64,000 nucleotides of DNA from Pseudonocardia halophobica (GTDB taxonomy: Bacteria > Actinomycetota > Actinomycetes > Mycobacteriales > Pseudonocardiaceae): contig NZ_BSFQ01000001.1 in the NCBI RefSeq assembly GCF_027922425.1, positions 428,966 to 492,965 on the forward strand, in the 5' to 3' direction. Positions 16,393-26,007 of this stretch are shown piece after piece; positions within the stretch are counted from its first letter, which is position 1; each line of letters starts with the position of its first letter. The position numbers and the translations under genes are program-made. Below the pieces are notes generated by a model, which saw only the letters and a program-made list of their open reading frames with translations, did no database searches and had not been told where the DNA came from.

Positions 16393-18239
16393 TGGAGGTG
16401 CTGTGGAGCCCGACGCCGCTGGTCCTGGTCGGGCTGGCCGCCGCGGCCGTGCTGGCCTGGGTTCGTCGGGCGCGCGGTATCGCCCTGGGCCTGGGGCTGC
16501 TGGCGCTGCTGCCCGCGCTGACGATCGTGCGGGCCTTGCCGTGGCCGCTGCTGTTCGCGCCGGTGCTCGGGTTGTTGGTTCTGGTGCGGTACCGGTGGTC
16601 GCGGTCGTCGTCGGTGGTGTCGCGGTGGGGTGCGCGGTCGCGGCGCAAGTCCGGGGTGGCGTCGTCGCTGGACATCGCGCGGTTCGGCGGGTCGGTGCCG
16701 ATGCTGCGCCGCGCGACCACGGTCCGCCCGTCGCTGGAGTCGCGGTCGCGGTGGGGACTGATGACCCTGCCGGTCGCGGAGGTGGCGGTGCGGCTGTGCC
16801 GGTCGGGTGGGCAGTGGGTGTGGTCGTCGAACGAGGACGTCGTGGTCACCGTCGGCGGGCCGCGGTCGGGGAAGTCGGGGTGGCTGGCCGGGCAGGTCAT
16901 CGACGCCCCGGGCGCGGTGTTGGCGACCAGCACCCGGCTGGACCTGTGGGAGCTGTGCACCCCGTACCGGGAGCGCAAGGGCCCGGTCCTGGTGTTCAAC
17001 CCGGCCGGACTGGGTGGGGTCGCCTCGACGGTCACCTTCGATCCGCTGACCGGGTGCGAGGACCCGGTGGCCGCGGCGGAGCGGGCGGCGGACCTGCTCT
17101 CGGCGGTGTCGTCGTCCGGTGGTGGGGACCGGGAGTACTGGGAGCTGCAGGGCCGCCGGGTGCTGGAGGCGCTGCTGCACGCCGCCGCGCTGGGGCACAG
17201 GTCGATGCGGGAGGTCATGGACTGGACCGCCGACCCCGAGGCCGCCCGCAAGGAGGTGACCGCGCTGCTGCGCCGTTCGTCCGAGCCGGGGTTCGGTGTC
17301 AGCTTCGAGCAGTTCGTGACCACGAACGACCGCACCCGGACCTCGATCACCTCGACGGTCATGCCCGCGCTGGGCTGGTTGACCTCCGCCCCCGCACGAG
17401 CGGCCGCAGGGCTGGGGCCTGAGGGTGCCCGCCCGCTGGATGTCGCCGATCTGCTGGCCGTGCGGGGGACGGTGTTCCTGCTCGGCGGGGAGGAGTCCCC
17501 GACCGCGCCGCTGATGTGCGCGTTGACCGGCTACATCGCCCGCGAGGCGCGCCGGATCGCGGCCACCAAGCCGGGCGGGCGCCTGGACCCCGGGCTGCGG
17601 CTGGCGCTGGATGAGGCCGCGCTGATCTGCCCGGTCCCGCTCGAGTCGTGGACCGCGGACATGGGCGGGCGCGGGGTGTCCATCCTCGTCGTTGTCCAGT
17701 CCCGCGCCCAGCTCCTCGCCAGGTATGGGGAGCACGGCGCGGCGACGATCCTGAACAACGCGGGCGCGGTGATGGTGTTCGGGGGCACCCGCGACCGCGA
17801 CGACCTGCAGTTCTGGTCGACGCTCACCGGGGAGCGGGACGAGCCCGCCGACACCCTCGACCCGCACGGGAGCACCGTCACCCGCGGCACCCGCAAGACC
17901 GCCGTGCTGTCCCCGGCGCAGATCGCGAACCTGCCCGCTGGGAAGGTCCTGGTGATCCGCCGCGGGATGCCGCCGGTCGTTGGGTGGGCGCAGATGGCGT
18001 GGCGGCGCCGCGACGTGCGCTGGACCCGGCTGTCCCGCCGCCGCCCCCAGCTGGCCGGGCGGGTCGTGCGCGGCGTCGACAAGGTGCCCGGGGCCCGCGC
18101 GGTGCTGCGGCGCTGGGTGCCCGGGTGGCCGGGCCCGCAGTTCACGCGGGCGGTATCGCCCGCACTGCCCGGGGACGCGCTCGTCGTCGACGGCGAGGTC
18201 GTCCCGATCCACACGCCCCCCACGGGGGAGGAGCAGTAG
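16392..18239 (+). CDS. VirD4/TraG-type coupling ATPase
   Basis: A 615-residue protein. Two or three N-terminal membrane helices (residues about 5-65) are followed by a RecA-like motor domain: Walker A GGPRSGKSG at 155-163, the FNPAGLGG loop, Walker B-like LRLALDEAALICP, and VVVQSRAQLLARYG. This order is that of type IV coupling proteins, which bring the relaxase-bound DNA strand to the secretion channel. The ATG overlaps the upstream stop (TGATG). The gene lies upstream of the MobF relaxase on the same strand. No VirB-type channel gene is nearby. Confidence 0.87.
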   Translation: MEVLWSPTPLVLVGLAAAAVLAWVRRARGIALGLGLLALLPALTIVRALPWPLLFAPVLGLLVLVRYRWSRSSSVVSRWGARSRRKSGVASSLDIARFGGSVPMLRRATTVRPSLESRSRWGLMTLPVAEVAVRLCRSGGQWVWSSNEDVVVTVGGPRSGKSGWLAGQVIDAPGAVLATSTRLDLWELCTPYRERKGPVLVFNPAGLGGVASTVTFDPLTGCEDPVAAAERAADLLSAVSSSGGGDREYWELQGRRVLEALLHAAALGHRSMREVMDWTADPEAARKEVTALLRRSSEPGFGVSFEQFVTTNDRTRTSITSTVMPALGWLTSAPARAAAGLGPEGARPLDVADLLAVRGTVFLLGGEESPTAPLMCALTGYIAREARRIAATKPGGRLDPGLRLALDEAALICPVPLESWTADMGGRGVSILVVVQSRAQLLARYGEHGAATILNNAGAVMVFGGTRDRDDLQFWSTLTGERDEPADTLDPHGSTVTRGTRKTAVLSPAQIANLPAGKVLVIRRGMPPVVGWAQMAWRRRDVRWTRLSRRRPQLAGRVVRGVDKVPGARAVLRRWVPGWPGPQFTRAVSPALPGDALVVDGEVVPIHTPPTGEEQ

Positions 18240-18241
18240 CC

Positions 18242-18658
18242 ATGTCCGAGAACACCTTTCCCATGAACGACTGGCCCGGGCCCGACCCGGGGTCGGTGCC
18301 GCTAACCCGCGCCGAGGTCGTCGAGCAGCTGGTCGAGCAGACCGGCCGCTCGTCGCAGGTCGCGGCGGCGATGGTCGGTGACTACCTCGACGACACCAGT
18401 GCCCGGCTCGGGTTCTCCGTGCACCGCTGGGGCCTCGACGCCGGCGACGTCGCCGAGATCCGCCGCGACTACGAGTGGCGGGACTACGAACGCGGCGAGA
18501 CCCCCGCCGACGCCCGGGCCCGGGCCGCGGTCAACGCCGCCGGGTGGGCGACGACCGCCGCCGCAGCCGACCCCGAGCACAGCCCGGGTCACGCCGCGCG
18601 CAGCGACGAGCAGGCGGCGGTGTGGGCCGCCCGCGCCGAGGACGGGTGGTCGGCATGA
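18242..18658 (+). CDS. Hypothetical element protein
   Basis: A 138-residue acidic, helical protein with no recognised family. It has a possible helix-turn-helix at about 25-50 (AEVVEQLVEQTGRSSQVAAAMV) and an Ala/Glu-rich tail. It starts 3 bases after the coupling-protein stop and overlaps the next gene (ATGA), so it belongs to the transfer operon. Confidence 0.55.
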   Translation: MSENTFPMNDWPGPDPGSVPLTRAEVVEQLVEQTGRSSQVAAAMVGDYLDDTSARLGFSVHRWGLDAGDVAEIRRDYEWRDYERGETPADARARAAVNAAGWATTAAAADPEHSPGHAARSDEQAAVWAARAEDGWSA

Positions 18659-19314
18659 TCCCGCCCAACCCCGCCGACCCCGCCGGGCCGGACGCCGCGG
18701 TGGCCGGGCTGGCGCGCGAGGTCGAGGGCCTGCGCCGCCAGGTGGCCCCGCTCCCGGCGCGGGTGGACGTCCTCTCCGAGCTCCTCGCCGAGCTCGGGGA
18801 GGCCGTCGCCGCGCTCAACGCACGCAAGCAGCCGACCCCGGCGCCGTCCTGGCTGATGGCCCCGACCGACGTCGAGGTGACCAGCAGGTTGCTCGACGAG
18901 CTCGCAGGCTGGCTCGCGCAGGTGTACCTGCGCTACCCGGACGCGGTCGAGTCGCTACCGGACTGCTGGTGCTGGCACCCGCACGTGGTCGAGGAGCTGC
19001 TCTGGCTGGGGCACGCCTGGTCCGCCGCCTACCAGGGCCCGGCGGCGTCGGTGGCGTTGGCCGGGGACTGGCACGACCGCCAGCGCCCCGGAGTGGTCCG
19101 GCGGATCAAGGCGACGGTGGGGGTGTGCTCGCGGGAGAACCACCAGACCCGCCCCGGCTGGCCCGACCAGATCACCGGCGCCCCCACCGTCCCGTCCGAG
19201 GCCGACCTCGACCGGATCAGCCGGTGGTGGGCCGATGCCCGCGAGGAGCCCGCGCCGGAGCCCCCGGCGTCGGACAGCCCGATCTCCACCGTCCTGCGGG
19301 GAGGTGCGCGATGA
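18655..19314 (+). CDS. DUF4913-like protein
   Basis: A 219-residue protein. Residues 10-60 are a coiled-coil-like stretch (LAREVEGLRRQVAPLPARV). The core about 80-140 has ELAGWLAQVYLRYPD, CWCWHPHVVEELLWLGHAW and SAAYQ, the tryptophan-rich pattern I associate with the DUF4913 family found on actinomycete integrative elements. The function is unknown. Start and stop overlap the neighbours by 4 bases. Confidence 0.65.
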   Translation: MIPPNPADPAGPDAAVAGLAREVEGLRRQVAPLPARVDVLSELLAELGEAVAALNARKQPTPAPSWLMAPTDVEVTSRLLDELAGWLAQVYLRYPDAVESLPDCWCWHPHVVEELLWLGHAWSAAYQGPAASVALAGDWHDRQRPGVVRRIKATVGVCSRENHQTRPGWPDQITGAPTVPSEADLDRISRWWADAREEPAPEPPASDSPISTVLRGGAR

Positions 19315-20129
19315 GCTGGAAGCGGACGGTGGTGTGGCTGCCCGGCCTCGCCGTCGCGGTCGGCGCGGCGATCGCGACCGCCCACGGCCTCTACGAGGTC
19401 GCCGTCGCCTCCCGCGTCCCGCAGCCCCTCGCGTGGCTCTACCCGCTGATCACCGACGGGCTCGCGCTCGTGGCTTACACCGCGACCGCGCGGCTGCAGG
19501 GGTCGGCGGCCCGCTACGCCTGGACCGTGGTGGTCGTCGCCGCCGGTATGTCCGGGCTCGCCCAGGCGGTGTTCCTCGCCGGTGACGCCGGGGCGCTCAC
19601 CGCGCCGGCGTGGCTGCGGTTCGGGATCGGTGCCTGGCCCGCGATCGCCGCCGCGGTGGTCGCCCACCTGCTATACCTGCTCGCCGACCACGGCCGTACA
19701 GCGAACGACGGTGTGCAGCGTTCACCAAACCCCGTTCACCCCGTGCCTGTACCGGCGGTCGCCGAGCCCGGCGGCGCGCAGGTGCTCGGCCCGGCCGGGG
19801 CCGGGCCGGGACAGACCGACACCCGGACAGACCCCACGGCTGAACGCATGGCCGCCCTGCCCACACCGCAACCGTCGGCACCGGCTCCCGCACCGGCCCG
19901 CGAGAAGGCCCAGGAGCTGGCCCGCGCGCACTTCCGCCGTCACCGCACCTGGCCCACCGTGACCGAGCTCCAGGACACCGCCGGTGTCTCCCGCGGCACC
20001 GCCGCCGCAGCCCTCAGAGCGCTACGCGACGACGACCACAACCCCGAGACCGCACCCATCGCCCTGCACCTGATCACCAGCACGACCGACTCGCACACCT
20101 CCGACACCAGTCAGCAGACCACGCCATGA
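19311..20129 (+). CDS. DUF2637-like membrane protein with a C-terminal HTH
   Basis: A 272-residue protein with four membrane helices in the first 125 residues (VVWLPGLAVAVGAAIATAHG; WLYPLITDGLALVAYTATA; WTVVVVAAGMSGLAQAVFLA; WPAIAAAVVAHLLYLLAD), the pattern of DUF2637 proteins of actinomycete plasmids and elements, sometimes called Spd-like (spread within mycelium). After a Pro-rich linker, residues about 205-245 form a winged-HTH-like segment (WPTVTELQDTAGVSRGTAAAA). A role in intramycelial spread is inferred from the family only. Confidence 0.72.
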   Translation: MSWKRTVVWLPGLAVAVGAAIATAHGLYEVAVASRVPQPLAWLYPLITDGLALVAYTATARLQGSAARYAWTVVVVAAGMSGLAQAVFLAGDAGALTAPAWLRFGIGAWPAIAAAVVAHLLYLLADHGRTANDGVQRSPNPVHPVPVPAVAEPGGAQVLGPAGAGPGQTDTRTDPTAERMAALPTPQPSAPAPAPAREKAQELARAHFRRHRTWPTVTELQDTAGVSRGTAAAALRALRDDDHNPETAPIALHLITSTTDSHTSDTSQQTTP

Positions 20130-20331
20130 CCACCACCGAGAACCACGACCACAGCCACAGCCACTACTCCGAACGAGCCACTCAACGACCAAGATCAAAG
20201 GACTCACACCTATGCATCACGATCCGAGGGGACGGGCTGGCCTCAGGCCGCCGGGGGCGTGCGAGCGACTGCGCCGCTGCCAGAGTTGATCTTCAAGTCC
20301 CGCCGTTGACGATCGTTTCGGGGTGGTCGGG
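20130..20331 (+). other. Gap before the relaxase: possible origin of transfer
   Basis: The 200 bases upstream of a MobF relaxase gene are the usual place for oriT. This stretch has a lower GC content in its first half and a short inverted repeat GGCCT-C-AGGCC near 20243. A 70-codon frame starting at 20126 (ATGA overlap with the previous stop) exists but has a frameshift-like amino-acid composition and is not called. The nick site cannot be identified by eye. Confidence 0.3.
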
Positions 20332-23300
20332 GTGCTGACGGTGTCATCGGGTTACAGCCCGGAGTACCTGCTCAAGGAAGTCGCGACCGGGCGGGAGAAC
20401 TACTACACCGGCGCGGTCACCGAGGGTGAGCCGCCGGGCCGCTGGTGGGGCCGCGGCGCCGCGCAGTTGGGCCTGACCGGGTTGGTGGATGCGCAGGACA
20501 TGCGGGCGGTGTTCGAGCGGTTCCTCGACCCGCGCGAGGACGGCTTCCGCGACCCCGACCGCTGGGACGAGGTCGCCACGCTCGGCCACACCGGTCGCAA
20601 GTTCAAGACCGAGGACGAGCTGTACAGCGCCGCCGTTGAACGGGAGCCGAACGCGTCGGCTGAACGCCGTGCCGAGCTGCGGGTGGAGGCGGGCAAGCAG
20701 GTGCGGCAGAACGTGGCCTTTCTGGACGTGACGTTCAGCGTTCAGAAGTCGGTGACCCTGCTGCACACCGCGTTCGAGGCCGAAGAACAGAAGGCCCGTA
20801 CAGCCGGTGACACGGCGACCGCGCAGGCGTGGGGGCGGTTCCGTACGGTGGTGGAGGACGCGATCTGGGCGGGCAGCAACGCCGCCCTGGACTACCTGGC
20901 GGAGAAGGCCGGCTACTCGAGGGTCGGGCATCACGGCGGCGGCGCCGGCCGTTACGTGGACGCGCATGACTGGGTGGGGGCGTCGTTCTTCCAGCACGAC
21001 TCCCGCGACCACGATCCGCAGCTGCACATCCACAACCCGATCCTCAACCGCGTGCAGGGCCCGGACGGGGCGTGGCGGACCCTGGACGGGCGGTCGATCT
21101 ATCGCTGGCGCGGCGCTGCCGGCGCGGTCGCCGAGCGCACCACCGAGGAACGGCTCACCCACGCGCTCGGGGTGGTGTTCGCGACCCGCCCCGACGGCCG
21201 GTCCCGCGAAGTCGTCGGCGTGGCGCCCGAGGCGATGGCGCTGATCTCCTCGCGGCGTCGGGCGGTGACGGCGAAGGCGGCGGAGTTGATCTCCGGGTTC
21301 GAGCAGCGCTTCGGGCGTACTCCCAACGCGCTGGAGCGGGATCGGCTGTCGCGGCAGGCCACGTTCGCGACCCGGCGGGCGAAGTCCCACGACGGCCAGA
21401 CCCGCGCCCAGGTCCTCGACCGCGTCGACGCCACGCTGCGGGCGGAGGTCGCCGACGGTCTGGCCGGGGTCGCCCGCGCCGCGTTGGACGCGCGCGGTTC
21501 GGGGCCGCCGGCGCAGCCGTGGTCACCGCAGGCGGTGCTCGAGACCGCCCTCGCCGACGTCCAGTCACGCAAGGCGGGCTGGACCCGCTCGGACCTGACC
21601 CGGGCGATCAACGCCGCCCTGCCTGATCACCTCGGGCTCACCGACGGCGCCGATGTCGCGAGGCTGCTCGACGAGCTGGCCGAGGAGGGGCTGCGCTACG
21701 CCGTCGCCCTGGACGCCGAACGCCCCGGCGCCTCCGTCCTGCCCCCGGAGCTGCGGCTGGCCAACGGCGCGTCCGCGTATCAGGCCCCGGGTGGGCGGCT
21801 GTTCGCCACACCGGACCAGTTGCGCACCGAGCGGATCCTGGTCGCAGCGACCGCCGCTCGGGACGCGGCGGCGGTGGCGCCGCATCAAGTGCAGCGGTTC
21901 CTGCAGGGGTTGCGGGAGGCGGGGATCGAGCTCGGCGTCGACCAGGCCGCCGCGGTCCGCGGCGTGCTGACCTCCGGTGCCCGGCTGGAGTCACTGGTCG
22001 GTCCGGCCGGGACGGGGAAGTCGTTCGTGGTCGGCACCCTGGCCCGCGCCTGGACCGACCCCGCACTCCACGGTGAGCCGGGAGAGCGGCGGGTGTTCGG
22101 GTTGGCGACCTCCCAGGTCGCCACCGACGTCCTCGCCGGCGAAGGGCTGACCGCGCGCAACGTCGCCCGCTGGCTGGCCACCCAAGACCGACTCACCGCA
22201 GCACCGGCCGAGGCCCGGGCGTCCGTCGAGGACGGGGCGTGGCGGCTGCGGTCCGGGGACCTGGTGGTGGTCGACGAATCCGCGATGACCGACACCACCG
22301 CGCTGGCCGCCATCCACAGGCATGTGGACAACGCGGGGGCGAAGCTGTTGCTGGTCGGCGATCACAAGCAACTCGCCGCCGTCGGCGCCGGCGGGGGCAT
22401 GGAGCTGCTCGCCGGGGCCGGGGCGCGCTACGAGCTGGTCGACGCCCGGCGGTTCACCGCGGACTGGGAACGCGCCGCCTCCCTGCGCCTCCGGGCGGGG
22501 GATGAGCGGGTGCTGGGCGACTACCACCGCCACGGCCGGCTGCTCGACGCCGGCACCCCCGACCAGGCCGAAGCCTCCGCGGCGCGGGCGTGGCTGGCCG
22601 ACACCCTCGCCAGACGCCGCTCGCTGCTGCTGGTCGACACCAACGACCAAGCCGCCCGACTCTCCGCGCGGCTGCGGGCCGAGCTGGTCCGGCTGGGCCG
22701 GGTCGCCGAGCGCGGCGTGCCGCTCGGGCGGCAGGGCACCTACGCCGGGGTCGGGGACCTGGTCGAGGCGCGGGCGAACGGCTGGCACCTGGTCGGGGTC
22801 GAGGGCAACCATCGCGGCCCGATCAACCGCGAGACCTACCAGGTCACCGCCGTGCGCGCCGACGGCGGGCTGCAGGTCGTCACCAGCGACGGGCAGCCCA
22901 TCGTGCTGCCCGCCGATTACGTCGCCGACCACTTGGCGCTCGCCTACGCCGCCACCGTGCACTCCGCCCAAGGGGCCACCGTCGACACCAGCCATACCGT
23001 GGTCACCCCACGCACCGCCCCCTCGGCCCTCTACGTGGGCATGTCCCGCGGCCGGGACGCCAACACCGCGCACGTCGCCACCCAGACCGTCGTCGAAGAC
23101 CCCGCCGACGGCCGCCCGGACCAGACCGTCCGGCGCGACCCGGTCGCCGTCGTCGCATCTGTGCTCGACCCGGACGGGCGGACCGAGCAGCGCTCCGCGC
23201 TCGCCACCGCCACCCGGTCGACCGAGGAGGTTGGGTCGGTGCGGACCCCGGCGGAGCTGCTCGCCGACGCCGCCCAGCTCGCCGCGACCCACCGCACCGC

Positions 23301-24618
23301 GACCTGGCTCGACGACCTCGCCGCCGACGGCACCCTCACCCTGCGCGACCGGGCCCGGCTCGCGGCCGAGGACGGCGCCGCCTCGCTGACGCGGGTCCTG
23401 CGCAGTGCTGAGCTCGCCGGCCACGACCCCCGCCAGATCCTCACCGACGCCATCGCCCACAGACCCTTGGATGGGGTCCGCAACGCCACCAACGTCATCT
23501 ACTCGCGCATCACCGAGCGCCACCGTTTCGACCCCACCACCACAAGTTGGGTCGAACGCATACCCCGGATCGACGACGCCGAGTGGCAGGCCTACCTCGA
23601 CCGGCTCGCCGAGGCCGCGGACAACCGGACCTCGGAACTCGCCGACGCCGCTGTGGCGGAGCCGCCGGCGTGGGCGGTGCGAGAGTTCGGGGCGCCGCCG
23701 GCCGACTTTGGCGCACTGCAAGATTGGAAGGCCGACGTCGGCGCAGTCGCGGCCTACCGCGAGCTGCGCGGGCACAACGGTGACGTCGACGCCCTGGGCC
23801 CGGCTCCCGCACCCGGCCAAGTCGAGGCGTTCGCCGCCTACCGGGACGCCTGGCGCGCGCTCGGCCGCCCGGAGATCGACCGCGAGGAGGTCGAGATGTC
23901 CGACGGGCAGCTCCGTATGCGCATCCGCGCCGCCGAACGGGAAGCGGCCTGGGGGCCCCGTTACGTCGCCAACGAAATCGCCGCCACCTACCAGGCCGCT
24001 GACGCCCAGCGGCAGAAGGCGGCGCTGCTGCAGGCCGAAGCCGCCCGCGGCGGCCCCGATCGCGACCAGCTCGCCCAACAGGGCCGCGACGCCGCCGCGC
24101 TCGCCGCGACTCTCGACGCACGAGCAGCGCAGCTGCAGGACCTCGACGATGTTCGGTCCCGCTGGCTGGCACACACCGCCGGAACCCGGGCGGCCGGGGA
24201 GCGGGCGCAGGCCGAGCTCGCACTGCGCCATGCCGATGCCACCGACCCCGAGCCGCAGGTCACCGCCGAGGAATGGCTCGCCGCCCACCGCGCAGACCAG
24301 GCGGAGGACGAGCGGCACCGCGAGATCGTCGAGGACTACGAACTCGACCACGCTTCAGCTGAGCGAGTCGATGAGCCGCAGGACATCCGTGAGATCGCAG
24401 CGAGTGAGGAGCGAATCCGCGACGAGGACACGGTGCGGGTGCCGAGTGCGGACGAGACCTCAGCCGCGATCGACCGCGCCCACCGTGCCTTGGCCGAGAT
24501 CCACGCCCGCGACGTCTACGACGCCGGCCACCAGGCCGAAGAGCTCGCGGCCGAGGCCGCGCGATCACCGGTCCAGGAGCACGACGTGGTCGACGAGGAC
24601 GCCTGGGAGCGGACGTGA
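20332..24618 (+). CDS. MobF-family relaxase-helicase
   Basis: A 1428-residue conjugative relaxase of the TrwC/TraA type. It nicks one strand at oriT and unwinds it. The N-terminal domain begins LTVSSGYSPEYLLKEV, with paired tyrosines in RENYYTG as catalytic candidates and the metal-binding histidines in HDPQLHIHN (His232, His234). From about 540 it has a superfamily-1 helicase: Walker A GPAGTGKS at 557-564, DESAMTD, LVGDHKQL and a UvrD-like end with AYAATVHSAQGATVD. A long helical C-terminal region follows. The GTG at 20332 gives the family's usual N-terminus; GTG 20323 is also in frame. Confidence 0.92.
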   Translation: MLTVSSGYSPEYLLKEVATGRENYYTGAVTEGEPPGRWWGRGAAQLGLTGLVDAQDMRAVFERFLDPREDGFRDPDRWDEVATLGHTGRKFKTEDELYSAAVEREPNASAERRAELRVEAGKQVRQNVAFLDVTFSVQKSVTLLHTAFEAEEQKARTAGDTATAQAWGRFRTVVEDAIWAGSNAALDYLAEKAGYSRVGHHGGGAGRYVDAHDWVGASFFQHDSRDHDPQLHIHNPILNRVQGPDGAWRTLDGRSIYRWRGAAGAVAERTTEERLTHALGVVFATRPDGRSREVVGVAPEAMALISSRRRAVTAKAAELISGFEQRFGRTPNALERDRLSRQATFATRRAKSHDGQTRAQVLDRVDATLRAEVADGLAGVARAALDARGSGPPAQPWSPQAVLETALADVQSRKAGWTRSDLTRAINAALPDHLGLTDGADVARLLDELAEEGLRYAVALDAERPGASVLPPELRLANGASAYQAPGGRLFATPDQLRTERILVAATAARDAAAVAPHQVQRFLQGLREAGIELGVDQAAAVRGVLTSGARLESLVGPAGTGKSFVVGTLARAWTDPALHGEPGERRVFGLATSQVATDVLAGEGLTARNVARWLATQDRLTAAPAEARASVEDGAWRLRSGDLVVVDESAMTDTTALAAIHRHVDNAGAKLLLVGDHKQLAAVGAGGGMELLAGAGARYELVDARRFTADWERAASLRLRAGDERVLGDYHRHGRLLDAGTPDQAEASAARAWLADTLARRRSLLLVDTNDQAARLSARLRAELVRLGRVAERGVPLGRQGTYAGVGDLVEARANGWHLVGVEGNHRGPINRETYQVTAVRADGGLQVVTSDGQPIVLPADYVADHLALAYAATVHSAQGATVDTSHTVVTPRTAPSALYVGMSRGRDANTAHVATQTVVEDPADGRPDQTVRRDPVAVVASVLDPDGRTEQRSALATATRSTEEVGSVRTPAELLADAAQLAATHRTATWLDDLAADGTLTLRDRARLAAEDGAASLTRVLRSAELAGHDPRQILTDAIAHRPLDGVRNATNVIYSRITERHRFDPTTTSWVERIPRIDDAEWQAYLDRLAEAADNRTSELADAAVAEPPAWAVREFGAPPADFGALQDWKADVGAVAAYRELRGHNGDVDALGPAPAPGQVEAFAAYRDAWRALGRPEIDREEVEMSDGQLRMRIRAAEREAAWGPRYVANEIAATYQAADAQRQKAALLQAEAARGGPDRDQLAQQGRDAAALAATLDARAAQLQDLDDVRSRWLAHTAGTRAAGERAQAELALRHADATDPEPQVTAEEWLAAHRADQAEDERHREIVEDYELDHASAERVDEPQDIREIAASEERIRDEDTVRVPSADETSAAIDRAHRALAEIHARDVYDAGHQAEELAAEAARSPVQEHDVVDEDAWERT

Positions 24619-24620
24619 CC

Positions 24621-25037
24621 TCACTCAGCCACCGGCACCAGGACCGGCGCCGACCCGGTGGCGCGCCACGCCCACCGCAAGGTCGCCGACACCGCCTCGA
24701 CATAGCCCGGCTGGCTACGAACCAGCGCTGGCGGACTCGCCCGGACCAGCATCGTCTCTGCTGCGAGGTACTCGGCTTCGATCGCCTCCTCGAACGCAAG
24801 GACGCGACGACCAGTGACCGGCGCACGCACAGGGAGCCGCTGTGCGTTCGCGGTCTCGCTCACCGCGCGAGCGACCCACCGGCAGGTCAGCGCCACCCCG
24901 GCCGGTACCCAATCGGCGATCCCGCGCTCGCCGTTGGCCGAGGTGAGCTTCTCGGCGGCTACCCAGAGCGCGCCGAACTCCCCACGAGGCACCCAGAGGT
25001 TGCCCGGCGGGATCCGCTCAAGGTCGCGCCCGGTCAC
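24621..25037 (-). CDS. Hypothetical protein convergent with the relaxase
   Basis: A 138-residue protein on the reverse strand, its stop 2 bases from the relaxase stop. The sequence looks real rather than antisense: PGNLWVPRGEFGALWVAAEKL, ADWVPAGVALTCRWVARAV, AEYLAAETMLVRASP and a Trp-rich end YVEAVSATLRWAWRATGS. No function is known to me. GTG 25037 is preferred (GGAGA upstream). It faces the divergent prim-pol gene across a 61-base gap. Confidence 0.6.
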   Translation of the reverse strand: MTGRDLERIPPGNLWVPRGEFGALWVAAEKLTSANGERGIADWVPAGVALTCRWVARAVSETANAQRLPVRAPVTGRRVLAFEEAIEAEYLAAETMLVRASPPALVRSQPGYVEAVSATLRWAWRATGSAPVLVPVAE

Positions 25038-25098
25038 TCGCACATCTCCAGAGTCGCACGCCGCGCCGACCTTTCGACACCGCCACGAGGAGACGGGC

Positions 25099-26007
25099 AT
25101 GGTTGACCAGCTACTTCGCGCCGCGCTGAGCCATGCCGCTCGGGGCTGGCGGGTGTTTCCGCTTCGTCCCGGTGACAAGCGGCCGGCGATACGTGACTGG
25201 GAGGCCCGGGCGACCACCGACCCGGCGCGAATCCGCAGAGCTTGGGCACAGGCCCCGAGGCTCAATATCGGGCTGGCCTGCGGCCCGTCGAACTTGGTGG
25301 TGATCGACCTCGACACCCCCGACCACGGGACCGTCCGTCCCGCCGCCTGGGACCGGCCCGGGGTGCGCGATGGCATCGACGTGCTCGCCGCGCTGGCCGC
25401 TGACCACGGTCAGACCACCCCACTGGAGACCCTCGCCACCGAGACCGCCTCCGGTGGCGAGCACCTGTACTTCACCGCACCGCCCAATCGGCGGATCCGG
25501 AACTCGGCGGGGCGTCTCGGGTGGCTGATCGACGTGCGTGCCGCGGGCGGCTACGTCGTCGCCGCGGGCTCGGTGGTGCGCGGGCGTCGCTATCGCAGCA
25601 ACGACCACGACGTCGTGGCGCCGCTGCCGGACTGGATCACCGAGCTGCTGGCCAGCCCGGACGTCCCTGCCCCGGGGCAGGAACGGCAGGAGCTCGGGGC
25701 TTTCCTCGACCTCGTTGGTCGACGATCTCAGTACGCGGCCGCGGCCCTGCGCGGGGAGATCGAGGCGGTGCTCGCCGCCCGGGCGGGCAGCCATCAACGC
25801 AACACCACCCTGAACAAGGCCGCCTTCGCCCTCGGCCAGCTCGTCGCCGCCGGCCTGCTCCCCGACCCGCTGGCCCGAGCCGCCCTGGCCGAAGCCTCGG
25901 CAGCGATCGGCCTGCCCGCCCGCGAAGCGGACCGCACCATCCGCTCCGGACTGACCGCCGGCGCCCGCCATCCCCGCCCAGCCCCGAACGGGAGTGGTGC
26001 ACCGTGA
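25099..26007 (+). CDS. Bifunctional DNA primase/polymerase (prim-pol)
   Basis: A 302-residue archaeo-eukaryotic-type primase of the kind used by actinomycete elements for autonomous replication after excision. Family marks: AALSHAARGWRVFPLRPGDKRP at the start, the metal-binding Asp70 and Asp72 in LVVIDLDTPD, the SGGEH loop with His122, and IDVRAAGGYVVAAGS. A helical C-terminal part (about 230-300) resembles the helper domain that follows prim-pol in these elements. Its stop overlaps the GTG of the next gene, so both act together in replication. Confidence 0.87.
   Translation: MVDQLLRAALSHAARGWRVFPLRPGDKRPAIRDWEARATTDPARIRRAWAQAPRLNIGLACGPSNLVVIDLDTPDHGTVRPAAWDRPGVRDGIDVLAALAADHGQTTPLETLATETASGGEHLYFTAPPNRRIRNSAGRLGWLIDVRAAGGYVVAAGSVVRGRRYRSNDHDVVAPLPDWITELLASPDVPAPGQERQELGAFLDLVGRRSQYAAAALRGEIEAVLAARAGSHQRNTTLNKAAFALGQLVAAGLLPDPLARAALAEASAAIGLPAREADRTIRSGLTAGARHPRPAPNGSGAP

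Noticed and set aside
20126..20338. Small gene between the DUF2637-like and relaxase genes
   Set aside because: It has an ATGA overlap with the previous stop, but the amino-acid content looks like non-coding sequence, it runs past the relaxase start, and the space is better explained as a regulatory or oriT region.
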